From IMG/VR virus record IMGVR_UViG_3300025674_000373, positions 1 through 24,534 of that record: 24,534 nucleotides of DNA; one strand, written 5' to 3'. Positions 12,312-20,443 of this stretch are shown piece after piece. The notes below the pieces were generated by a model. It was not told where the DNA came from, searched no databases, and saw nothing but the letters and a program-made list of their open reading frames with translations. The translations under genes and the position numbers were made by a program. Position 1 is the first letter of the stretch; each line of letters opens with the position of its first letter. The stretch comes from a virus.

Positions 12312-13301
12312 TCATTCCATTACCAGAAGCTTCTGGCGGAACACACCGGGGTTGCGTTGAGCTTGAGACAGATAGCGCCAGGCATTAGCTGGGTCCCGAT
12401 CAGCAACTGCACCAAAGTTATTCCAGAAATTACTTGCATCCATGTCTAGCTGAGGGCTAGGAGGAACAGGCATATTCTGGCGTTCAAACTGCTGAGGAGC
12501 GGCAGCAACAGGAACGGTCATTGCAGCTTCTTGAGGAGCATAAGCCATCTCCTGAGGCTGAGCTTGTGCATCTTGAACGGGATAAGGACCGTTGGGACCA
12601 AAGAATTCACAAGTGTAATCAGCTAAAACGTCCGGATCTGTCAGAATCGTTTCATAAGCTTGATGTTCTTGCGCCAGTTCTTGAAGCAGTGCCACAGATT
12701 CAGTCAGTTGCTCATAACGAGCAATTAACGCATCCTCAACTGTGCAGGCGTAATTGTTAAGTACGGCAGGTGCATCAGCACCAAAGTGGTCAAGAATTTC
12801 AAGACTTTCCGGACTTACCCCGTTTGCTAGGAGTTGTTGTGTCGTTATTTCCTGCGAGGTTGGGGAAGAGTTGGGCGAGTAACCCTGGCTGGAGGGATAA
12901 GTCGGGGCTGCCGAATTGTTGCTGTACCCCACGCTCTGTTGGGAACTGAAGCTGGCCGGGTCGATTCCTTGCGTCGGTGCGGACTGTTGACCCTGGAACG
13001 GGAATTGAACTGGAGAACTCAGGAGCGATACCACCCGATTGAACGCCTCCTTGTAAGGGTTCTCCTGTGTAGGTTGCGCTTGCGGGTACGACTGGATAGG
13101 GGCGTAAGGGGCTGCTGAGATCTGCGCCTGCATCTGCGGGGCTGGAGCCTGCGCCGATTGGTAAGGTGCTACCCACTGACTCGTTGTTGCTATCGGAGCC
13201 TGTGCTGCTGTCTGTTGTGCTACCGGAGCCGCGTAGCTGCTCGGCGGGGTCGAATATTGTTGGGGTGCCGATTGGATCGGCGCTGCGGTATCTGCCTGCA
13301 T
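12312..13301 (-). CDS. Putative capsid scaffolding protein, 5' half overprinted on portal gene
   Basis: This 329-residue protein has a disordered Gln/Ala/Pro/Ser-rich first half, then a helical section (SPESLEILDHFGADAPAVLN; VEDALIARYEQLTESVALLQ; EHQAYETILTDPDVLADYT), a short FFGPNGPYP turn, a second Gln/Pro/Ala stretch, and a helical end (DRDPANAWRYLSQAQRN, FRQKLL). A helical middle with flexible flanks and a basic helical tail, placed between portal and capsid, fits a scaffolding protein. ATG 13301 has a good site (AGAGG, six bases upstream), and no ATG, GTG or TTG start lies early enough after the portal stop. The first 168 codons therefore overlap the portal gene in another frame. The overlap is GC-rich compared with its surroundings. 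Confidence 0.72.
   Translation of the reverse strand: MQADTAAPIQSAPQQYSTPPSSYAAPVAQQTAAQAPIATTSQWVAPYQSAQAPAPQMQAQISAAPYAPIQSYPQAQPTQENPYKEAFNRVVSLLSSPVQFPFQGQQSAPTQGIDPASFSSQQSVGYSNNSAAPTYPSSQGYSPNSSPTSQEITTQQLLANGVSPESLEILDHFGADAPAVLNNYACTVEDALIARYEQLTESVALLQELAQEHQAYETILTDPDVLADYTCEFFGPNGPYPVQDAQAQPQEMAYAPQEAAMTVPVAAAPQQFERQNMPVPPSPQLDMDASNFWNNFGAVADRDPANAWRYLSQAQRNPGVFRQKLLVME
12799..13301 (-). other. Overprinted region: portal 3' end and scaffold 5' end
   Basis: Two open frames on the same strand share 503 bases, 168 codons of scaffold and the last 167 of portal. Both products are low-complexity here, one Ser/Gly/Thr/Pro-rich and one Gln/Ala/Pro-rich. The DNA is visibly GC-richer than the rest of the window, as expected when two frames avoid stop codons. 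Confidence 0.7.
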
Positions 13302-15033
13302 AGGTTACCTCTTTCTGGAGACTTTCGAGTGTTCTGTAAAGGAATGGCGTCAAATCGAGACGCGGATCAGCCGCCAGGGGGAGATCTGGACGCTGGGGGT
13401 GAGGTGTCCGCATTTCTTGATTGATGAGATCAAGAAAGGCTGAATACGCTCGTTGCACTTGTCCAACCATCCGGAACGGATAACCAGATAGCATTTCTGC
13501 AACCTCGTCATCTGTTTTGGAGGGGAACAAGTACTTAAGTGCCTCAATACTATCAACACCCAATTCTTGTAGGTTACGTGTGAAGATAGATTGATTAACT
13601 TTGTCTTGCGGAGTGTCCTCATAAACAGGACCCATCCACCGCCAAAGAACTGTACGATCACCATCGGGTGCCAAACCAATGACACCTTCAGGAATTTCTT
13701 TGGTTTCAAAAGCCTTGTTAAGAGCTTTATCTAAACCCTTTTCATACTTTTGTTTGGCCTTCTCGTGTTTTGCTAAAGCTACCTCATCTGGATTCTCTGG
13801 TAATACTGGATATGTTAACCCAGATGCTACTGCCAATGATTTACGGAAGAGCTGTTCTTCCTGATAAATCATTAATTCAAAACAGCGGCAAATACCATAG
13901 GTATAAAGTTGTAAACACTTTTTCTTTGCCGTAGCACTGACACGACCATAAGCAGACTTGATCTCTGTTGCAGTTACATTGGTAATTGAAAGATCATCAA
14001 TACCACCTAATGCTAAACGGATTTCAGAACGTAACTGATCAACGTAACGAGATTGATCTGTACTGATTGCATTAGGTGTAATAAAACCAACACGATCTGT
14101 CGGTTCTAAGTTGGCAATAACTCTTGGAACACGGAGCCCCCCGCCAGGTAAACCAATGTATCCGGCTTGCTGACGATCTGTTGGATCTTGTTTAAACGTA
14201 GAGCTTGATAAAGAAAACTCAGATTGGAAACCAGATTGACTTGAAATACTAGGACGTTGAACAGCTCCGTCTTGACCAGATTCAACAATGTCGTGTTTTG
14301 GACGAGAGGACAGAAGCGTGGGGTTACCAAAGAATGAAAGGTTTGCTCGAATATTTTTAACCATCTCATCATGAGCAATGATCTGGTTAGCAAGCCATTC
14401 AAATTCTCCACTGCCGTCAGTACCGAAAGCATCTGGATTATTTAAAACTTCAACACAAGGAATGAATCCTAAGCTGTTTACAGCAATCTTGTTGTTATTA
14501 AGATTTAAACCAACATCAACAGAATCAAAAGTTAATTCTTGCTCACTATGAAGTTCTTCAATCTCACTTGGAGTAATCCTTAAACGCACATAACGTTTAT
14601 CGGTTATTAATCCAACACCACCAAATCCACGACTGGATTTAACTTTGTAGGCATAAATAATGATGACTTCTTCTAACTCACCATCAGAAGAGTAATATGC
14701 CCGATAAGCATCCTTATCAAACCAATAGAGACGATAAGTCTTTTTAGTTGGGCGGATATAAAACAAACCCTTACCATAAGCTAGAAACCGATCCCAAATA
14801 GAATCAAGCCGTGCATCTAACTTATTAAACTTGATAACCTGTTCAACAAAGTCAAAACGTTGCGTACCAAAGTTATCTTGTTTTGGGTAAAACTCAACAC
14901 CCTGACGTACCCCAAACATTTTCATCTGGGATAGATGGGCATTAATGAGCATAGTGTCTGCTGTGCCCGTGGATTCACGGTTCACAACAGCTTTGAGCAT
15001 TCCTTCTAAAATGGATTGACTCGATGTGCTCAT
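12799..15033 (-). CDS. Portal protein with long disordered C-terminal extension
   Basis: This 744-residue protein lies two genes after the large terminase. The first ~575 residues are ordered with portal-type features: a wing-like N-terminal part (MKMFGVRQGVEFYPKQDN, WDRFLAYGKGLFYIRPTKK, YRLYWFDKDAYRAYYSSDGE), then GEFEWLANQIIAHDEMVKNI and a helix-rich stretch TEIKSAYGRVSATAKKKCLQ, followed by WRWMGPVYEDTPQDKVNQS. Residues 578-744 are a low-complexity Ser/Gly/Thr/Pro tail coded in the stretch shared with the scaffold gene. Portals form the dodecameric DNA gateway at one capsid vertex. Assignment rests on position, size and overall pattern; I cannot name the family. Confidence 0.8.
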   Translation of the reverse strand: MSTSSQSILEGMLKAVVNRESTGTADTMLINAHLSQMKMFGVRQGVEFYPKQDNFGTQRFDFVEQVIKFNKLDARLDSIWDRFLAYGKGLFYIRPTKKTYRLYWFDKDAYRAYYSSDGELEEVIIIYAYKVKSSRGFGGVGLITDKRYVRLRITPSEIEELHSEQELTFDSVDVGLNLNNNKIAVNSLGFIPCVEVLNNPDAFGTDGSGEFEWLANQIIAHDEMVKNIRANLSFFGNPTLLSSRPKHDIVESGQDGAVQRPSISSQSGFQSEFSLSSSTFKQDPTDRQQAGYIGLPGGGLRVPRVIANLEPTDRVGFITPNAISTDQSRYVDQLRSEIRLALGGIDDLSITNVTATEIKSAYGRVSATAKKKCLQLYTYGICRCFELMIYQEEQLFRKSLAVASGLTYPVLPENPDEVALAKHEKAKQKYEKGLDKALNKAFETKEIPEGVIGLAPDGDRTVLWRWMGPVYEDTPQDKVNQSIFTRNLQELGVDSIEALKYLFPSKTDDEVAEMLSGYPFRMVGQVQRAYSAFLDLINQEMRTPHPQRPDLPLAADPRLDLTPFLYRTLESLQKEVTYAGRYRSADPIGTPTIFDPAEQLRGSGSTTDSSTGSDSNNESVGSTLPIGAGSSPADAGADLSSPLRPYPVVPASATYTGEPLQGGVQSGGIAPEFSSSIPVPGSTVRTDARNRPGQLQFPTERGVQQQFGSPDLSLQPGLLAQLFPNLAGNNDTTTPSKRGKSGKS
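13308..13312 (-). promoter_or_regulatory. Ribosome binding site AGAGG for the overprinted scaffold start
   Basis: AGAGG lies six bases before ATG 13301, inside the portal coding frame. It supports true initiation there rather than a chance open frame. Confidence 0.55.
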
Positions 15034-15046
15034 AATAAGTAATTAA

Positions 15047-15232
15047 TCAGTTGTCTTCAATCTCGTAACCAGTCTGGAGACGACGAAGAGTGATGACATC
15101 ATCCTCGACTTCTACATCAAACTCAGTACCAGGTTGAAGGGCCATGTCATGACACAGCTCGTCTGGTAAAGGAATGATAGCTGAACCGTAAGAGTCTTGC
15201 TCTAGTTCAACAACAAAATAACTGGTGCTCAT
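15047..15232 (-). CDS. AbrB/SpoVT-like small DNA-binding protein
   Basis: This 61-residue protein reads as a single swapped-hairpin AbrB domain: a strand YFVVELEQDSYGSAIIPLP, then DELCHDMALQPGTEFDVEVE, then DDVITLRRLQTG. The IPLPdEL...LqpGteFdVEveDdvItL pattern matches the MazE/AbrB fold, which binds DNA as a dimer. The protein is acidic overall, unusual for a DNA binder, so it may instead bind protein. It lies between the large terminase and portal genes with 41- and 13-base gaps. Regulation of late genes or packaging are both possible. Confidence 0.72.
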   Translation of the reverse strand: MSTSYFVVELEQDSYGSAIIPLPDELCHDMALQPGTEFDVEVEDDVITLRRLQTGYEIEDN

Positions 15233-15273
15233 GCGAAACCTAGTATTAGTTTAATTCCGACAATACTCTAACC

Positions 15274-16797
15274 TTAATATTCCAACTCTAGCTTTCCCCT
15301 GGACATCAAACCATTGCACAACCAGACCATCGCATCAACACAGTCATCATGAGAACTCACGCCAAAATTAATGATCTCATCATGCAAAGCTAAGAATTTA
15401 CGGTAACGGTTAAAAAAGATTCGCCGTTGTTCAAAAAGACCCATGATTCCACGGAAACGCGCTAGTTTGTCACCACGGAATCCTTTGACTGGATGCCAAA
15501 TTAAGTTATAAAGTCCATGTTCAACTTGACAAATCCGTTTAAAGTCAGCTTCCAAAGAAGCTTGATACGCCACAGCTTCTGACCAAATATCAACACTGGA
15601 GCCAGTAGGAAAATATTTATCATCTTCCTTATACACAATTCCCCACTCATACATCATTTCCATTAGGGCTTCTAGTTTTTCTAAGTTGCCCATCAAACGA
15701 ACACGTTTGCAATCAATGATGTAGATCTTGTTTCCAACGCGACCACCTAAGACAAAAACACTGTAATCATTTCGTTCTTTAATGCCAGCAGAAAGATCAA
15801 CACCAACGCCAAGCGTATCGAATTCAGTTGGAATTGTATTCTTTACCAGCAGGTCAGGAGAAATTGAAAGCTCATTGGTTTGAACAATTTGGTTTTGGTA
15901 TTGAAAACTAAAGCTAATTGGTGCCTGCCGTTTACGATCTTGTAAGTATTCCAATGACCACATCTCGGGCCAGTAGGATTTTTCATCGCCATTATTATCA
16001 ACAGTAATTGCGGATTGAACAATTTGAACCCAGTCATTAGACGGCGTGAATGTTGTGTTATGAATGTCATCGTGGCGGAAACGAGTACCAAGACAAATAG
16101 CTCGCGCACCTTCAAACATTGTGGGAACAATAACTGAATTCCAGTTATCTTCCATTGCTACGCGAATGTCTCTATTTTTAATGTCATCAGCACTTTTAAT
16201 AGCGTCATCAATAATACAAAGATGAGAACGTTTAGAAGTCACTGCACCCTTAAGACCTGCACAACAAACAGTAAATTCTTCTTCACCAGTTGATTTAATA
16301 CCTGCAAACTTCCAATCAATACTCCAGTATTCATTAGAGTTAATTCCCTTGGCAATTTTTACCGTGGGAAAGATTTCCATGTAAGCTTTGCTTTCCTCAA
16401 TAATTCGTTTAATTGCTGCACTCTTAGGACGTGCAACATCTACGGTATACGAAATATAAAGAATCTTTAGGGGTTTTTTTTGTAAAGCATGAATTCCAAT
16501 TGCCCACGCTGTAAATAAACCTAAAACAGTAGACTTTGCAGAACCGCGTGGTGCCAGGATGTCAATATTGGGGCCACCAATACCAATTAGACATTCACTG
16601 TTATCTCCGGTGCACAAATATTTATGCCACTCTTTATGATGTGTGGCGGGAGGTTTGTCGCCAACAACATCACAGAAATAAGCAAAATCTGTTCTTGCTT
16701 TTTCAATATCAATATTGCTTGTCTTTTTAACAACTTGTTGCTTAGCACCTGCTCTAGCAGTGCGCCGATAAACCGAGTAGAGGGATGTGAGTGCCAT
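15274..16797 (-). CDS. terL: Terminase large subunit
   Basis: This 507-residue ATPase-nuclease drives DNA into the prohead. Visible motifs: Walker A APRGSAKST (82-90), Walker B LCIIDD (193-198), coupling motif LGTRF (236-240), then a C-terminal RNase H-like nuclease with VDLSAG (D334) and SSHDDCVDAM (D484, D485 and D488). The size is normal for the family. The Walker A has Arg in the second position as in many phage terminases. It starts with ATG 16797 after the putative small subunit. It acts with the portal at the packaging vertex. Confidence 0.92.
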   Translation of the reverse strand: MALTSLYSVYRRTARAGAKQQVVKKTSNIDIEKARTDFAYFCDVVGDKPPATHHKEWHKYLCTGDNSECLIGIGGPNIDILAPRGSAKSTVLGLFTAWAIGIHALQKKPLKILYISYTVDVARPKSAAIKRIIEESKAYMEIFPTVKIAKGINSNEYWSIDWKFAGIKSTGEEEFTVCCAGLKGAVTSKRSHLCIIDDAIKSADDIKNRDIRVAMEDNWNSVIVPTMFEGARAICLGTRFRHDDIHNTTFTPSNDWVQIVQSAITVDNNGDEKSYWPEMWSLEYLQDRKRQAPISFSFQYQNQIVQTNELSISPDLLVKNTIPTEFDTLGVGVDLSAGIKERNDYSVFVLGGRVGNKIYIIDCKRVRLMGNLEKLEALMEMMYEWGIVYKEDDKYFPTGSSVDIWSEAVAYQASLEADFKRICQVEHGLYNLIWHPVKGFRGDKLARFRGIMGLFEQRRIFFNRYRKFLALHDEIINFGVSSHDDCVDAMVWLCNGLMSRGKLELEY

Positions 16798-16820
16798 CCC
16801 CTTACCCTAACCCCCTACAC

Positions 16821-17306
16821 TCAGGATTCTTCTGCCAGAATCTTAGTCCAGACAGCCATGACCGCATCTTGAAGAGGACCTTCAATAGGGTCATCACGGA
16901 AGATTAAAACAATCTCTCGGAGAGCACGATCTGCACCAGCAAGAATTAAACCTTGTTTATCTGTTAGGTAGCGTTCGTCTTGGATTTGCTTGATGGCACC
17001 ACGCAATTCTTTCTGAAGCATTGCAATGCGAGCAGTGCCGTTGTCCTGTTTAACCAGGCCCATGTCAATAGCTTGACGTAGTTTTTCTACGTCCTCTCGC
17101 ATGTTATCAATTTCTATCTCCAGAATCTGCTGGAGATTACGTTTTTTAAATGCAGACTGCTGCCACTCATCACATTCAACAATGTTTCCTGTAAACCCAA
17201 GAAATCGGGCATACAGGTACATCTGAATGGGAGAAGCGTGTTTTCGGCAGAAGGTAAGGAAAGATTCTTTTTCGTTCGGAGTTAAAGTCTCAATCCAATC
17301 AATCAT
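16821..17306 (-). CDS. Putative terminase small subunit
   Basis: This 161-residue protein directly upstream of the large terminase starts with TPNEKESFLTFCRKHASPIQ, a helix-turn-helix-like arrangement, followed by QQILEIEIDNMREDVEKLRQ and RIAMLQKELRGAIKQIQDER, long coiled-coil segments as in small terminase oligomers. It is acidic and soluble. Its ATG overlaps the upstream stop (ATGA). Position and coiled-coil support a TerS role; no specific family motif is recognised. Confidence 0.65.
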   Translation of the reverse strand: MIDWIETLTPNEKESFLTFCRKHASPIQMYLYARFLGFTGNIVECDEWQQSAFKKRNLQQILEIEIDNMREDVEKLRQAIDMGLVKQDNGTARIAMLQKELRGAIKQIQDERYLTDKQGLILAGADRALREIVLIFRDDPIEGPLQDAVMAVWTKILAEES

Positions 17307-18415
17307 GCACGGAAAGCACGCAAAGCGTCGCTCTGATCTTTCTGTTCTTTATAGCGCCGGAACAACTCAGATTGCAATGCGGTTTCCCTATCTTGACGCG
17401 CCTGCTCTTGAATAGTGGAACGCTGCTCTGCTCCGGTCAAACCAATTTGACGTTCCTGGCCAGCAAGCAATTGTCCTTGCGTTGCGCGCTGCTCTCGGCC
17501 AGTTAAACTGATCTGCCGCTCTTGTCCGCTAAGGAGCTCTCTCTGAGTAGAACGTTGTTCTTGGCCGGTTAATCCAATCTGACGTTCTTGGCCAGAAAGT
17601 AATTGTTGTTGCAGTGCTCGTTGCTCTGCTCCGGTCAAACCAATCTGACGCTCTTGTCCAGCAAGCAGCTGTTCTTGCAGTGCTCGTTGCTCAGCTCCGG
17701 TTAGTCCAATCTGACGCTCTTGTCCAGCAAGCAGTTGTTCCTGCGTTGCTCGTTGCTCTCGGCCAGTTAAACCAATCTGGCGCTCTTGACCGCTAAGCAA
17801 ATCTGCTTGAGTCAATCGCTGCTGTTGACCAGTTGCCGAAATACTTAAACGCTCTTGAGAACCTTGTTCAATAGCTGTAAGTCTTTGTTGTTCACCTGAT
17901 AAGGCAACTTGGCGTTCTTGGCTAGCAGCAGTAACTCTAGATGATTCAATTTGACCACGTGCACCAGCTTCTGCAGCACCGATCGCTCCACGGGCTCCTT
18001 CTTTTGCCGCACCAATCTGCGCTTTACCAGCTTCCACAGCTGCTCCAATAACACCGCGAGCTTGCTCAGTTGCTTGGAAACGTTGTGCTTCTGCAGCTTG
18101 CCTTGCCGATTCTTTCTGCGCTTCTGCAGCAGCCTGGGCAGAAGCTTGTTGTGCTGCAGCAGCTTGTTCAGCGGCAAATCTTTGAGCATTTGCAGCTTGT
18201 TCAGCACTAAATTTTGTTGCCTCAGATTGCGACTTAACTCCTTGAAGGTTAAAGTCTGCAATCTTTTCTGCACTAGCATTATTAATAAGTGCTAGCTCTT
18301 GATCAGCCTTAGATTTTTGCTCATTAATTCGCTCAGCTTGCGCGTTGCCAATAATATCAATAATTCCCGTATAAACACTTGTAAGATCAGGAAGCTGGAT
18401 AATGTCAGCGGCCAC
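17303..18415 (-). CDS. Long helical protein with six 22-residue repeats
   Basis: This 370-residue protein begins with a short ordered part (ADIIQLPDLTSVYTGIIDII), then an Ala/Gln/Glu-rich helix (AEQAANAQRFAAEQAAAAQQ) and Gly/Ala-rich stretch, then six near-identical 22-residue repeats (206-337; consensus LLAGQERQIGLTGAEQRATQ with EQ) preceded by two degenerate copies (164-205). The end is a charged helix. The 22-residue period is twice 11, so each unit splits into two similar halves (SGQERQIGL T / GxEQRATQEQ). This predicts one very long hendecad helix, either a right-handed coiled coil or an amphipathic membrane-contacting helix. The start is GTG 18415 with AGAGG about ten bases before. Its place before TerS and after Gly-rich proteins suggests a virion component. 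Confidence 0.75.
   Translation of the reverse strand: MAADIIQLPDLTSVYTGIIDIIGNAQAERINEQKSKADQELALINNASAEKIADFNLQGVKSQSEATKFSAEQAANAQRFAAEQAAAAQQASAQAAAEAQKESARQAAEAQRFQATEQARGVIGAAVEAGKAQIGAAKEGARGAIGAAEAGARGQIESSRVTAASQERQVALSGEQQRLTAIEQGSQERLSISATGQQQRLTQADLLSGQERQIGLTGREQRATQEQLLAGQERQIGLTGAEQRALQEQLLAGQERQIGLTGAEQRALQQQLLSGQERQIGLTGQEQRSTQRELLSGQERQISLTGREQRATQGQLLAGQERQIGLTGAEQRSTIQEQARQDRETALQSELFRRYKEQKDQSDALRAFRA
17405..17800 (-). repeat. Six tandem 66-base repeats inside the helical protein gene
   Basis: Six 66-base units encode 22 residues each. The phrase CAATCTGACG[CT]TCTTG[GT]CC recurs with few changes, so the repeats are similar at base level and could change number by recombination. 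Two diverged units extend the array to about 17926. Confidence 0.85.
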
Positions 18416-18440
18416 GCTCTACCTACCTCTCGTTTTTACA

Positions 18441-18446
18441 ATTCTA
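18441..18446 (-). promoter_or_regulatory. Possible -10 box TAGAAT
   Basis: TTAGAAT (minus strand) lies 25 bases before GTG 18415 in a 38-base gap. No clear -35. Confidence 0.35.
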
Positions 18447-18453
18447 ACGTGGA

Positions 18454-19038
18454 TCAACGGATCCTTAAAGGCTCAATAATATTGCGCTTTAACTCACCAT
18501 AAGCACGCATCCGATCTGAAGTAGCAGCAGAAGCTAAAGATGCTTGTTGTTGCATACCAAGGTTACGTGCAGACTGTGCTGTAGGAGACAGTTCTTTAGT
18601 TTTAAATGCACCAAGCTGTCGCTCATATTCTTTATTCTTCATATATTCTGTGAATGGCATTTGCATTAAGCCAAACAGACCGGCACCAGCAAGATTCATT
18701 AAACCTTGTTGTGCTTGAGATTTAAGGTAGCCAGGTGCTAAAGCTTCTTGAAGTTTTTTGTAATAGTCGACAGAAGGCACAGTCGGTGTTAAATCACCGG
18801 CACCTTTTGGGCTAGGAACAGGTTGAAAAATCGGCGGAGTTTTGGGATCAAAAATCTCATAAGGAAATTTATCTTTTGGCTGCTGTAAAGCAAGATCAAC
18901 ATCCCGTTTTCCAGTGGATGTATCCATGCCAACAAAACGACCTTGTAAAGACTTTAGAAACTCAGGGCTCCAGACAGAAGAAGGATTAAAGCTCTGGGGA
19001 TTGCTGTAGTAATTATCAAAGTAGTTAATTTGTGGCAT
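18454..19038 (-). CDS. Unknown virion-type protein, 194 residues
   Basis: The first half is Pro/Asp/Tyr-rich and probably extended (YFDNYYSNPQSFNPSSVWSP; PKTPPIFQPVPSPKG). The second half has an amphipathic or weakly hydrophobic helix GLMNLAGAGLFGLMQMPF and a helical end (LASAATSDRMRAYGELKRNI). A good site (AGGAG, eight bases before ATG 19038) is present. No family is recognised. It lies in a run of Gly/Ala-rich genes and its helical end loosely resembles the end of the next protein upstream (19053-19841). Confidence 0.68.
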   Translation of the reverse strand: MPQINYFDNYYSNPQSFNPSSVWSPEFLKSLQGRFVGMDTSTGKRDVDLALQQPKDKFPYEIFDPKTPPIFQPVPSPKGAGDLTPTVPSVDYYKKLQEALAPGYLKSQAQQGLMNLAGAGLFGLMQMPFTEYMKNKEYERQLGAFKTKELSPTAQSARNLGMQQQASLASAATSDRMRAYGELKRNIIEPLRIR

Positions 19039-19052
19039 GGATTTATCTCCTA

Positions 19053-19841
19053 TCAGAAGTAACGATACTGGGTAGCGCCTGCTTGGCCAATATTACCAAG
19101 GAAGCCTTCTGCCATGCGTTGTGCACCAAGCTGACCTTGCCGACGCATTGCAGAATCGGTAGCAAGAGCAGTGCTTAGTTGTGCAGCTTTTGCATCACGA
19201 ATCAGATCAGCTTCTTTAGAACGCTGTTGATAGGCTTCCTGGTAAGGAGCATAACGTAAAGCGTTTTGCAGACTTTGAAGATATTGTTGGTTTTGAAAAC
19301 GAAGTTGGCTCTGGATGCGGCCAGTTGGATCAGCATACTGAACAGCATTAGGTGCACCGTACTGACCTAAATCAGTTGGCGTAAACTGAGTACCGCCGTA
19401 ACCAGGGACTCCAGGGAGGTCAGGCATCCCAATCCCAGTTGCCTGCATACCTAAACCAGCAGCGCCACTAGCAGCTTTAGCAGCTTGACCTGCCAGCTTT
19501 GCTCCCGCTGCTCCACTCGGACCAGCCAAAGCTGCCGTTACAGGCAGACCAACAAGACCAGCAGTACCTAAACCCGCAGCAGCAGGAATGCCGTATTGAA
19601 GGACATTGCCAAGAGGATTACCGGCTTGGACCAGCTTGGGTGCCATCTTACCAAGGGCAGTTTTACCCAGAAGCCCACCGGCCATGCGTTGACCTAAACG
19701 GCCAATGCCACCAGTTAAAGTACCGCCTGTTAAAGCACCTAAAGCAGTTGCACCTAAATCACCACCACTTTGCCGGTAGCCTTGTACACCGCCAGTTAAA
19801 GCACCAACCCCTGCAAGAATTGGCATTAAAGGTAAAGCCAT
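19053..19841 (-). CDS. Gly/Ala-rich membrane-active virion-type protein
   Basis: Of 262 residues, the first 140 alternate Gly, Ala and Leu (LPLMPILAGVGALTGGVQGY; TALGALTGGTLTGGIGRLGQ; GIPAAAGLGTAGLVGLPV is the most hydrophobic). The second part is Gln/Tyr/Ala-rich helix (RFQNQQYLQSLQNALRYAPY) and the protein ends TQYRYF. Gly-zipper-like spacing suggests insertion into membranes, as in ejection proteins of short-tailed phages, but no homologue is recognised. AAGAAGGA precedes the ATG by 11 bases. Confidence 0.68.
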   Translation of the reverse strand: MALPLMPILAGVGALTGGVQGYRQSGGDLGATALGALTGGTLTGGIGRLGQRMAGGLLGKTALGKMAPKLVQAGNPLGNVLQYGIPAAAGLGTAGLVGLPVTAALAGPSGAAGAKLAGQAAKAASGAAGLGMQATGIGMPDLPGVPGYGGTQFTPTDLGQYGAPNAVQYADPTGRIQSQLRFQNQQYLQSLQNALRYAPYQEAYQQRSKEADLIRDAKAAQLSTALATDSAMRRQGQLGAQRMAEGFLGNIGQAGATQYRYF

Positions 19842-19865
19842 TTAATTTAATCCTTCTTAGTAACT

Positions 19866-19871
19866 ATTTTA
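19866..19871 (-). promoter_or_regulatory. Possible -10 box TAAAAT
   Basis: TAAAAT (minus strand) in the 47-base gap before ATG 19841. It is a weak match on its own, listed because similar boxes occupy the other gaps. Confidence 0.22.
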
Positions 19872-19888
19872 GAAGCACTGTATTTAGA

Positions 19889-20443
19889 TTAGGTTCCAGC
19901 AACAGCATCAATGCCACGGCCAACACCTGCAGCAATAGGTACAGCTAACGGACCAAAGAAAGGTGTTGCTGCTAATAAAGGACCTGCAATACTTCCAATA
20001 GATCCAAATAAACCACCACCTCTGCTGCCCTGTACAACCTCTTTGCGCTCAGTAATCGTAGGACTACTTTGATACATGCGATAACCGCGTCCTTTGCCAA
20101 CAAGTTCTGCATTACCAACAGTACCTGTAATTCTTTGATCAAAACTCCTATTACTACCAGCAATTCCTTGGCTCTGGCCAAGACGACTTAATGATTTTCC
20201 AATAGCTTCAAATGCACGGTTAACATCAAACTTAGGTTCAGGTCTATAACCACCTAACAGACCGCTGCCACTAAACGAAGGTAAGTCAAAATTTCTACCC
20301 CAGTCAGGAGTAAAGCTGGGAGAAGAACCATAAGACCATGCATCACCTGACCAAGGACTATTACTGTAAGAAGGTGCAGAATCTCCAAAAACACTGCCTG
20401 CACTTTTAGTCCAATCGTAACTATTTGTATCCCAGGTAGACAT
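19889..20443 (-). CDS. Ser/Gly-rich protein with hydrophobic C-terminus
   Basis: The first 60 of 184 residues are disordered and rich in Ser, Trp, Asp and Pro. The middle is basic and polar (FDVNRAFEAIGKSLSRLGQS; GNAELVGKGRGYRMYQSS). The C-terminal 40 are hydrophobic with Gly (GLFGSIGSIAGPLLAATPFF, GPLAVPIAAGVGRGIDAVAG), probably one or two membrane-inserting helices. It starts by a TAATG overlap. The layout fits an ejected or membrane-contacting virion protein, but this is inference. Confidence 0.68.
   Translation of the reverse strand: MSTWDTNSYDWTKSAGSVFGDSAPSYSNSPWSGDAWSYGSSPSFTPDWGRNFDLPSFSGSGLLGGYRPEPKFDVNRAFEAIGKSLSRLGQSQGIAGSNRSFDQRITGTVGNAELVGKGRGYRMYQSSPTITERKEVVQGSRGGGLFGSIGSIAGPLLAATPFFGPLAVPIAAGVGRGIDAVAGT

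Noticed and set aside
15245-15266. Inverted repeat AGTATT/AATACT in the gap after the large terminase
   Set aside because: Only 6 AT-rich base pairs with a 10-base or longer loop and no U-tract; expected by chance in this composition.
17405-17926. CRISPR-like array
   Set aside because: The 66-base units are contiguous, in frame and coding, with no unique spacers.
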